From Alphaproteobacteria bacterium (GTDB taxonomy: Bacteria > Pseudomonadota > Alphaproteobacteria > RF32 > CAG-239), in NCBI GenBank assembly GCA_017645485.1, contig JAGCOI010000053.1:1-7706 (forward strand): DNA of 7,706 nt, given 5' to 3'. A program made the position numbers and the translations under genes. The notes under the pieces were generated by a model. It saw only the letters and a list, made by a program, of their open reading frames with translations, was not told the DNA's origin and did no database searches. Of the stretch, positions 1 through 6,039 are shown piece after piece (position 1 is the stretch's first letter; each line of letters begins with the position of its first letter).

Positions 1-2
1 AA

Positions 3-680
3 GCCGAGGGCAATAAAAAGATATATATTATTGAAGATGCGGCGCATGCCATAGGTTCCGATTATAAAGATACCAAGGTCGGTTGCTGCAAATATTCGGA
101 TATGGCGGTGTTTTCGTTTCATCCGGTTAAAACAATTACCACTTGCGAAGGCGGTGCCGTTGTGACAAACAGTGAAGAATTGTATAATAAACTTTGCGCT
201 TTCAGAGCGCACGGTATGCATAAAGACGGCGAGATGGCACATGATTGGCGTTATGAAATGAGAGAACTCGGCTATAACTATCGTATGACGGATGTGCAGG
301 CTGCTTTAGGTATTTCTCAATTAAAAAGATTAGCCGCGTTTAAAAAACGCAGACGGGAAATTGTTGATTTTTACAATAAAAATTTAGGATTACCGCATTT
401 AAAAGAAAGAGATTTTTCGAATGCGTGTTTCCATTTATATCCGATTTTGGTTGAAAACAGACGTGATTTTTATTTTAAGGCACGTGAAAAAGGGCTGTAT
501 TTACAGGTGCATTATATTCCGGTGCATACGCAACCGTATTATCAAGAGCAGGGTTATAAATGGGGAGATTACCCGAATGCGGAAGCATTTTATGAGCACT
601 GCATATCTTTGCCTTTGTATCCGGATTTAACAGATGAAGATTTAATCGAAATCGTTCAAAGAATTAAGGAGATTGATTGA
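3..680 (+). CDS. pseC: PseC-type UDP-sugar 4-aminotransferase, 5'-truncated by window edge
   Basis: This is a PLP-dependent DegT/DnrJ/EryC1-fold aminotransferase. It most likely converts the 4-keto UDP-sugar made by PseB into UDP-4-amino-4,6-dideoxy-N-acetyl-beta-L-altrosamine, the second step of pseudaminic acid synthesis. The frame is open from base 3, so 225 C-terminal residues are present and roughly 160 N-terminal ones are missing, judged by the usual family length of about 380. Visible motifs, counted from base 3, are EDAAHAIGS (residues 11-19, with the Asp that contacts the PLP ring nitrogen), SFHPVKTITT with the Schiff-base Lys43, and ELGYNYRMTDVQAALGISQL. The last motif matches PseC rather than LegC, which usually reads NYRMPN. 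A later stretch, VHYIPVHTQPYY, is also PseC-like. Residue 48 is Cys where the family usually has Gly before EGG. The stop codon overlaps the next start as TGATG. The fold is certain. PseC is strongly favoured by the downstream pseF and pseI. Confidence 0.9.
   Translation, partial: AEGNKKIYIIEDAAHAIGSDYKDTKVGCCKYSDMAVFSFHPVKTITTCEGGAVVTNSEELYNKLCAFRAHGMHKDGEMAHDWRYEMRELGYNYRMTDVQAALGISQLKRLAAFKKRRREIVDFYNKNLGLPHLKERDFSNACFHLYPILVENRRDFYFKAREKGLYLQVHYIPVHTQPYYQEQGYKWGDYPNAEAFYEHCISLPLYPDLTDEDLIEIVQRIKEID
666..671 (+). promoter_or_regulatory. Ribosome-binding site AAGGAG for the aldo/keto reductase
   Basis: A perfect AAGGAG lies 8 bases before the ATG at 680, inside the 3' end of pseC. It favours ATG 680 over the in-frame TTG at 677 as the start of the next gene. 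Confidence 0.75.
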
Positions 681-1579
681 TGAAACTTTGTTTGGGAACG
701 GTGCAATTCGGCCTTGATTATGGCATTAAAGGGCAAAAAAAGCCTTCGATGGAAGATGCCGTTAAGATATTGGACTTTGCAACGCAAAACGGTATTGACA
801 ATATTGATACGGCTTTTGCGTATGGCACCGCCGAAGATGTGGTCGGTGAATTTTTGAAAAGAAAAACGATTGCACGCGATAAACTTTTTATCAGTTCTAA
901 GTTTAAGCCCAATGATTTAGACGAGGTTAAACCATGCGACTATAAAAATGTTATTCGCGAGCATTTGGAAAAACAACTTATTCGTTTAAACACGGACTAT
1001 TTGGACAGTTATATGTTTCACAGTTCGCGTTATGCATTTGACGAGGCAAAGCTTGAAGCAATGTATGAAATTAAAAAAGAAGGTAAAGTCAGACATTGCG
1101 GTGTTTCGGTGTATTATCCCGATGAGGCTAAAATTTGTATCAAAAGTCGTTTTGTGGATTTTATGCAATTGCCGAGCAGTATCTTTGATCAGAGAATGAA
1201 AAACGAAGGGGTTTTCGATTTGGCCGTTCAAAACGGTTCAACACAAATTCATTCAAGAAGCGCCTTTATACAAGGTTTAATCGTGATGAATGAAAATGAA
1301 GTGCCGCCGTTTTTGGAAAAAGCAAAACCGATTATAAGAAAAATTGATGAATTGTGCCATAAATACGGCATTTCCAGAATTAAACTGGCCATGTTGTTTG
1401 TGAAACAATTTAAGGCAATTTCGCATTTGGTTTTCGGCGTGGATAACATTGAGCAATTAAAAGAAGATATTAAGATTTTTGATGAAAATTTGGATGCAAC
1501 CGTTTTAGGGGAAATTGCACAGGAATTTGAAAATATTGATGCCGATGTGTTTATGCCGAGTTTATGGGTTAAAAAATAA
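680..1579 (+). CDS. Aldo/keto reductase family oxidoreductase
   Basis: This is a soluble NAD(P)H-dependent reductase of the aldo/keto reductase superfamily, 299 residues and close to full family length. The catalytic tetrad is intact: Asp43 and Tyr48 in NIDTAFAYG, Lys74 in ISSKF, and His114 in YMFHSS. The cofactor-side segments HSRSAFIQGL (residues 191-200) and FGVDNIEQL (252-260) are typical of relatives found in surface-polysaccharide clusters. ATG 680 is chosen because it follows a perfect AAGGAG and overlaps the pseC stop by one base. The family reduces carbonyls to alcohols, but the substrate cannot be read from sequence. A keto-sugar or a small aldehyde used to build a modified acyl group are both possible. 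It is not part of the minimal pseudaminic acid pathway, so it is probably a tailoring enzyme. The family call is secure and the role is inferred. Confidence 0.88.
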   Translation: MKLCLGTVQFGLDYGIKGQKKPSMEDAVKILDFATQNGIDNIDTAFAYGTAEDVVGEFLKRKTIARDKLFISSKFKPNDLDEVKPCDYKNVIREHLEKQLIRLNTDYLDSYMFHSSRYAFDEAKLEAMYEIKKEGKVRHCGVSVYYPDEAKICIKSRFVDFMQLPSSIFDQRMKNEGVFDLAVQNGSTQIHSRSAFIQGLIVMNENEVPPFLEKAKPIIRKIDELCHKYGISRIKLAMLFVKQFKAISHLVFGVDNIEQLKEDIKIFDENLDATVLGEIAQEFENIDADVFMPSLWVKK

Positions 1580-1583
1580 GGAG
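1578..1583 (+). promoter_or_regulatory. Ribosome-binding site AAGGAG deciding the start of the amidotransferase
   Basis: AAGGAG begins within the TAA stop of the aldo/keto reductase gene and sits 6 bases before ATG 1590. It rules in 1590 as the start. The same frame is open upstream to an ATG at 1515, but that would give a 63-base overlap and a 25-residue extension with no family resemblance. Confidence 0.8.
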
Positions 1584-1589
1584 AATAAA

Positions 1590-2723
1590 ATGAAATATTG
1601 TACAAGATGTATATTACCGCAAACGCACGAAACAGTGCAATTTGATGAACAGGGCGTTTGTAATATATGTCGTCAGGCCGAAAAAAAACAGCATGAAGTT
1701 GACTGGGAAGCCAGAGGTAAAATGCTTGAAAAAATTCTTGCAAAGTATCGCAATAAAGGCGAATATGATTGCATTATACCTTTTTCGGGCGGCAAAGACA
1801 GCGCATTCCAGCTTTGGTATGCCGTTAAAAAATTAAATTTGAAGCCTTTGGTTGTGCGTTATAATCACTGGGGTTTTCGCCCGATTGTTTATAAAAATTG
1901 CGATAAGGTATTTAAAAAACTCGGTGTTGATGTTTTGGAATTTCAATCAAACTGGAAAGTTGTTAAAGCATTGATGCTTCAATCTTTGATTGATACCGGT
2001 GATTTTTGTTGGCACTGCCATACGGGTGTGTTTGCGAACACCATGAGAATTGCCGTGAGGTTTAACATTCCTCTTGTGATATGGGGTGAATCGCCGGCCG
2101 AGTACAGAGCGTATACCTCGTTTGACGAATTGGAAGAATTAAATAATAATTCGTTTAATGAGATGATTAATCTTGGGATTAATGCCGATGACATGTATAA
2201 GAAATTTAAAGGTAAGATTTCAAAAAGAGATTTGCTGACTTTTGAATTTCCTTCGGAAGAAGAACTTAAAAAACTTGATGCAAAATCGATTTGGCTCGGT
2301 AACTACATTAAGTGGGATACAAAAGAAAATGTTGAGCTCATTAAACGTGAGCTGGGCTGGGAAGGTGCACCCGTAGAAGGTATTCCGCCTGAGTATGACT
2401 ATGAAAAAATCGAATGCCGTTGGCAAGGTATCAGAGATTGGTGCAAATATATTAAAAGAGGGCACGGCAGAACAAACCATTTGTGTTGTATAGATATTCG
2501 CGCGGGCAGAATGAAACGCGAAGATGCGTTAAAACTTGCCGAAAAATATGACGGCAAGCGTCCGGCATCGTTGGATTTGTTCCTTGAAATGCTCGGTTTG
2601 ACCGAAGATGAATTTATTGATATTTTGCAGAAAAATCAGGTTGAAGATTGGGGCTTTGACAGAGAACATATGGTCAAAGGCGAAGAATTGCCCGATATGA
2701 AAGAATGGAGCAAAGTGTTTTAA
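1590..2723 (+). CDS. pseA: N-acetyl sugar amidotransferase, PseA/WbuX/WbpG family
   Basis: This 377-residue protein belongs to the PP-loop ATP-pyrophosphatase amidotransferases that convert an N-acetyl group on a sugar to an acetamidino group. In Campylobacter, PseA is required for the acetamidino form of pseudaminic acid. Two N-terminal Cys pairs, C4xxC7 and C24xxC27, look like a zinc site. The ATP-binding PP-loop is PFSGGKDS (residues 64-71). A further CWHC pair lies at 140-143, WGESPAEYR at 165-173, and NHLCCIDIR at 296-304. The family normally draws ammonia from HisH/HisF-like partners, and neither is in the window. Its start follows an AAGGAG that overlaps the preceding stop, and its TAA overlaps the next start. 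The family call is strong. The exact substrate (Pse, its precursor, or a related diacetamido sugar) is inferred from the neighbours. Confidence 0.85.
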   Translation: MKYCTRCILPQTHETVQFDEQGVCNICRQAEKKQHEVDWEARGKMLEKILAKYRNKGEYDCIIPFSGGKDSAFQLWYAVKKLNLKPLVVRYNHWGFRPIVYKNCDKVFKKLGVDVLEFQSNWKVVKALMLQSLIDTGDFCWHCHTGVFANTMRIAVRFNIPLVIWGESPAEYRAYTSFDELEELNNNSFNEMINLGINADDMYKKFKGKISKRDLLTFEFPSEEELKKLDAKSIWLGNYIKWDTKENVELIKRELGWEGAPVEGIPPEYDYEKIECRWQGIRDWCKYIKRGHGRTNHLCCIDIRAGRMKREDALKLAEKYDGKRPASLDLFLEMLGLTEDEFIDILQKNQVEDWGFDREHMVKGEELPDMKEWSKVF

Positions 2724-3277
2724 TGTTATATAACAAAATTTTGCAAGGTGATACGATAAGTCTGAGGATGGTTGAACTGTCCGATTGTAATGAAAATTAT
2801 TACAACTGGATGAATGATAAAGAAGTCAACCAATATATGGAGACGCGTTGGGCAAAGCAAACAGACGAGTCTATTAAAGCGTTTGTGCAGTCGATAAGAC
2901 AAAGTGACCACAGCTATCTTTTTGCTATTGTTTATAACGGTAAACATGTCGGCAACATTAAACTCGGTCCGATACATCCGATATATAAACATGCGGATAT
3001 AAGTTATTTTATCGGGGATAAAAGCGCTTGGGGCAAAGGTGTTGCGACCGAAGCGATTTTGCTTGTTTCCAAATTTGCATTTGAAGAACTCAAATTAAAC
3101 AAACTGCAGGCAGGTGCGTTTGAACAAAATAAAGGCAGTCAAAATGCTTTGTTAAAAGCAGGATTTGTTTTGGAGGGAGTTTTTCGCAAAAAAGCTTTTT
3201 TAACGTCACAAGACAATTATTGTGATATATACGAATATTCAATTTTAGCATCAGAATACAAACGGAGTTTGTCATAA
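2723..3277 (+). CDS. Stand-alone GNAT acetyltransferase, RimJ/RimL-like
   Basis: This 184-residue protein has a single GNAT domain that transfers an acetyl or other acyl group from acyl-CoA to an amine or hydroxyl. The start of the domain reads ISLRMVELSD (residues 12-21). The CoA pyrophosphate-binding loop is in WGKGVATEA (103-111). The C-terminal strand-helix is GSQNALLKAGF (138-148). The overall pattern resembles RimJ/RimL-type acetyltransferases seen in surface-sugar loci more than textbook PseH. Start ATG 2723 overlaps the previous TAA (TAATG), like other junctions here. ATG 2705 is an in-frame alternative adding six residues, and neither has a strong ribosome-binding site. It could be PseH, acetylating the C4 amine of the PseC product. 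It could instead acylate an amine made by the class III aminotransferase next door, since another GNAT domain is fused to PseI downstream. Confidence 0.82.
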   Translation: MLYNKILQGDTISLRMVELSDCNENYYNWMNDKEVNQYMETRWAKQTDESIKAFVQSIRQSDHSYLFAIVYNGKHVGNIKLGPIHPIYKHADISYFIGDKSAWGKGVATEAILLVSKFAFEELKLNKLQAGAFEQNKGSQNALLKAGFVLEGVFRKKAFLTSQDNYCDIYEYSILASEYKRSLS

Positions 3278-4596
3278 TGAAAAACGTATTCAATAATAAA
3301 AAATCAAAAGAATTACAGAAAAAAGCACTGAAGTTGATTCCGGGTATGGTTCAGTTGCTTTCAAAAAGACCTGACAGATATTGTCAGGGTGTTTGGCCGA
3401 CTTATTTTAAGAAGGCAAAAGGTGTTGAAGTAACCGATTTGGACGACAATAAATATATTGATTTTTCAATCGGCGGTATCGGTGCAACGGTTTTGGGGTA
3501 TGCGGATCCGGACGTTAATAAGGCAGTGACAGATGTTATCAAGAACGGTTCGGCATCTACGCTTAATCCGCCGGAGGAAGTGGCGTTGGCCGAAAAGCTT
3601 ATTGAACTGCACCCGTGGGCAGATATGGCCAGATTTGCAAGAGGTGGCGGTGAAGCAATGTCTATCGCCGTTAGAATTGCACGCGTGGCCACCAAAAAAG
3701 ATAAAATTGTTTTTTGCGGTTATCACGGTTGGTGCGATTGGTATTTGGCCGCCAATTTAGGTAAAAAAGGCGCTTTGGACGACCAATGGATTGCGGGCTT
3801 AAATCCGAACGGTGTGCCGAAGGGTTTAACGGGAACGGCCATTCCGTTTTATTATAACGATATTGAAAACTTCAAAAAGGCAATTGCCGAAGCAGGAGAT
3901 GATTTGGCGGCTATTGTGATGGAGCCGATCAGAAATTATGAGCCGACGCAAGAATTTATTGATGCCGTTGAAAAGATGGCCAAAGAAAAGAAAGTGCCGC
4001 TTATTATGGATGAAATTACCGCGGCATTCAGAATGTGTAACGGCGGTGCACACTTAAAACTCGGATTTCATCCGGATATGGCCGTGTTTTCCAAAGCTCT
4101 CGGCAACGGTTTTTGCTGTTCGGCCGTTATAGGTAAAAAATGGGTAATGGAATATGCGCAGGATGCGTTTATTACCTCTACGAACTGGACCGAAAGAGTG
4201 GGCAGTGTTGCCGCGCTTGCCATGATTGATAAGTTTGTTAAAAAAGATGTCTCTAAGCACCTTTTGCAAATATCCGATATGGTATGGGAGGTGTGGCAGA
4301 AAGCAGCCTTAAAACACGGTTTGAAAATTCATATCGGCGGATTTAAACCTTTGATTCACTTCTCATTTGAAGAAAATCACGCGGTTAATATTGCTTATTT
4401 CACGCAAGAAATGCTGAAAAAAGGCTTTTTGGCATCGGGCGGTTTTTATGCAATGTATGCACATAAAAAATCTGATGTTGCAAAATATGCCAAAGCCGTT
4501 GATGAAGTTTTTGCCGATATTGCAAAACTGAAAGACAAGGTTGCAAAACATCTTGAAGGTGAGCCTGCGGCAAGCGGTTTCGGGAGAGTAAACTGA
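3277..4596 (+). CDS. Class III PLP aminotransferase, glutamate-1-semialdehyde aminomutase-like
   Basis: This is a 439-residue fold-type I, class III PLP enzyme related to HemL. The Schiff-base residue is Lys273 in FSKALGNG. Other landmarks are YHGW (149-152) stacking on PLP, EP at 216-217, and MDE at 244-246, whose Asp contacts the PLP nitrogen. The C-terminal GGFYAMYAH (388-396) is also typical. Where HemL has SGTEA, this protein reads RGGGEA (122-127), a variant that suggests a sugar-cluster paralogue rather than a tetrapyrrole enzyme. Start ATG 3277 overlaps the previous TAA and has GGAG (3264-3267) 9 bases upstream. It would transfer an amino group to, or isomerise, a carbonyl substrate. 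The adjacent aldo/keto reductase and GNAT make a sugar or acyl-group modification likely, but the substrate is unknown. Fold and catalytic competence are secure. Confidence 0.87.
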   Translation: MKNVFNNKKSKELQKKALKLIPGMVQLLSKRPDRYCQGVWPTYFKKAKGVEVTDLDDNKYIDFSIGGIGATVLGYADPDVNKAVTDVIKNGSASTLNPPEEVALAEKLIELHPWADMARFARGGGEAMSIAVRIARVATKKDKIVFCGYHGWCDWYLAANLGKKGALDDQWIAGLNPNGVPKGLTGTAIPFYYNDIENFKKAIAEAGDDLAAIVMEPIRNYEPTQEFIDAVEKMAKEKKVPLIMDEITAAFRMCNGGAHLKLGFHPDMAVFSKALGNGFCCSAVIGKKWVMEYAQDAFITSTNWTERVGSVAALAMIDKFVKKDVSKHLLQISDMVWEVWQKAALKHGLKIHIGGFKPLIHFSFEENHAVNIAYFTQEMLKKGFLASGGFYAMYAHKKSDVAKYAKAVDEVFADIAKLKDKVAKHLEGEPAASGFGRVN

Positions 4597-5279
4597 TGAA
4601 GACCATTGCCATTATTACGGCGCGCGGCGGAAGTAAAAGAATACCCAAAAAAAATATTAAAGAATTTATGGGTAAACCGATGCTTGCTTACGCCATTGAA
4701 GCTGCTCTGCAAAGTGATATTTTTGATGAAGTGATGGTTTCAACCGACGATAAAGAAATTGCCGATATTGCCTTAAAATACGGCGCAAAGGTGCCCTTTA
4801 TGCGTTCCGAAAGAACGGCTTGTGACAGCGCAACAACATTTGACGCATTGGATGAAGTTGTTACGGAATACAAAAAATCGGGCAAAGAATTTGATACGTT
4901 GTGTTGTATTTACCCCTGCGTGCCGTTCTTAAAGGCGGAAACACTCAAAAAAGCCTATGAGAAAATGGCCGGTCATGATGCGGTGATGCCTGTTTGTAAG
5001 TATCCGGTACCGATTGAATGGGCCATGAAAATGACCGGTGATCTGTTGATACCGAATGACAGAGAGGCCCAAAATATACGCTCGCAAGATATAATGCCGA
5101 AATATTTTGATGTCGGGATGTTTTATTTTTGCAAGGTTAAAAGCCTTTATGAGCACAATTCTTTAACACCTGATAATCTGGCAGGCTATGTGATGGATGA
5201 AACAGAGTGTCAGGATATTGATACATTAGATGACTGGGCATTGGCAGAAATGAAATATAAGGTTTTGCATGATGCTTAA
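4596..5279 (+). CDS. pseF: Pseudaminic acid cytidylyltransferase
   Basis: This 227-residue enzyme activates pseudaminic acid with CTP to give CMP-Pse, the donor for glycosyltransferases. It is a nucleotidyltransferase of the NeuA/KdsB type. The CTP-binding motif is ARGGSKRIPKKN (residues 9-20), followed by VSTDDKEIA (48-56). NIRSQD (160-165) with YFDVGMFYF (170-178), and CQDIDTLDDW (205-214) carrying metal-binding acidic residues, fit the PseF subfamily better than NeuA or the legionaminate enzymes. The length is normal for the family. Start ATG 4596 overlaps the preceding TGA (TGATG) and has GGGAG (4582-4586) 9 bases upstream. The end overlaps the next gene by up to 11 bases. Together with pseC and pseI it identifies the pathway product. 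Confidence 0.92.
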   Translation: MKTIAIITARGGSKRIPKKNIKEFMGKPMLAYAIEAALQSDIFDEVMVSTDDKEIADIALKYGAKVPFMRSERTACDSATTFDALDEVVTEYKKSGKEFDTLCCIYPCVPFLKAETLKKAYEKMAGHDAVMPVCKYPVPIEWAMKMTGDLLIPNDREAQNIRSQDIMPKYFDVGMFYFCKVKSLYEHNSLTPDNLAGYVMDETECQDIDTLDDWALAEMKYKVLHDA

Positions 5280-6039
5280 AATCGGGCTGAAACTCTGGTC
5301 AATAAATACAGATGCTTATTTAAGCGAGGCTGTTCGTTTGTATGAACAAGGGGTTTATGATTATATTGAGCTTTTTATTGTGCCGGATACGCTTGATTGT
5401 TTATGTAAATGGAAGCAACTGAAAATTCCTTTTATTGTTCACAATGCACACAGTGCCACCGGATTTAATGCGGCCAAAAAAGAAATGGCCGAACGCAACC
5501 GGCAAATATATGAACAAACGAAAAAATTTGCAGATGAGCTTAATGCAAAATATATTATTTTTCATGGCGGTGTTGACGGGGATATTTGTGAGACGGCACG
5601 CCAATTGGTCTTATTTGCCGACCCGCGTGCGTTGATTGAAAACAAACCGTATTTACCGATTGCAGGCAAAGTTGACGGGAAATATTGCCGCGGTGCGACA
5701 ATTGATGAAATAAAATATGTGATGGCTGAGGCAAAATGCGGGTTGTGTTTGGATATAGGTCATGCGGTTTGTGCGGCAAATTATCAAAAAATTGAGCCGT
5801 ACAGCTATATGCAACAACTTAATTTATTAAAACCGAAAATGTATCATTTGTCTGATGTGACGGATATGACGGGGGTTTATGATGCTCATCCGCATTTGGG
5901 TACGGGGCATTTGGATATTAGGCGTTTAAAGCAGGAAATTTTCCCATCAGATGCCGTCATATCTATTGAGACGGTTAAAGACAGTAAGGAAAACTTAAAC
6001 GATTTTGAAAGGGATGCATTATGGCTGAAGAGTTTATAA
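5269..6039 (+). CDS. Xylose-isomerase-like TIM barrel protein, substrate unknown
   Basis: This 256-residue single-domain protein resembles the AP-endonuclease-2/xylose-isomerase-like TIM barrels that include sugar (phosphate) isomerases and epimerases. Beta-strand ends with candidate metal or catalytic residues occur in order: IELF with Glu35, VHNAH (57-61), FHGG with His99, LIEN with Glu124, CLDIGHA with Asp162 and His165, YHLSD with His193, HPHLGTGHLD (207-216), and SIET with Glu234. The Glu-Asp-His-Glu series is what a divalent-metal epimerase or isomerase of this fold uses. The start is ATG 5269 or the adjacent ATG 5272, overlapping pseF by 11 or 8 bases, with AAGG at 5259-5262. No step of the minimal pseudaminic pathway needs this fold. 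It sits where pseG might be expected but does not resemble PseG, which has a glycosyltransferase-B fold. Sugar isomerisation, epimerisation or hydrolysis of a tailoring intermediate is inference. Confidence 0.8.
   Translation: MMLKIGLKLWSINTDAYLSEAVRLYEQGVYDYIELFIVPDTLDCLCKWKQLKIPFIVHNAHSATGFNAAKKEMAERNRQIYEQTKKFADELNAKYIIFHGGVDGDICETARQLVLFADPRALIENKPYLPIAGKVDGKYCRGATIDEIKYVMAEAKCGLCLDIGHAVCAANYQKIEPYSYMQQLNLLKPKMYHLSDVTDMTGVYDAHPHLGTGHLDIRRLKQEIFPSDAVISIETVKDSKENLNDFERDALWLKSL
6010..6014 (+). promoter_or_regulatory. Ribosome-binding site AGGGA for the GNAT-PseI fusion
   Basis: AGGGA (within AAAGGGA) sits 6 bases before ATG 6021, inside the end of the TIM barrel gene. It supports 6021 as the true start. 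The acetyltransferase domain is therefore translated as part of the PseI polypeptide. Confidence 0.65.

Noticed and set aside
1515..1589. A longer amidotransferase starting at ATG 1515.
   Set aside because: The 25 extra residues overlap the end of the aldo/keto reductase gene and look like nothing in the family, while ATG 1590 has a perfect AAGGAG and leads directly into the CTRC motif.
1249..1743. A 164-codon open frame on the minus strand.
   Set aside because: It lies antisense to two well-supported genes, shows no recognisable motifs, and has the Phe/Ile/Ser-rich composition expected of the reverse complement of AT-rich coding DNA. Other antisense frames were set aside for the same reason.
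3277..4596. A housekeeping hemL gene for tetrapyrrole synthesis.
   Set aside because: The SGTEA loop is replaced by RGGGEA, and the gene is embedded with overlaps in a nonulosonate operon.
5269..6039. The TIM barrel protein as the missing HisF partner of the PseA-type amidotransferase.
   Set aside because: HisF has characteristic phosphate-binding glycine-rich repeats that are not present. The strand-end residues instead match the xylose-isomerase-like/AP-endonuclease-2 barrels.
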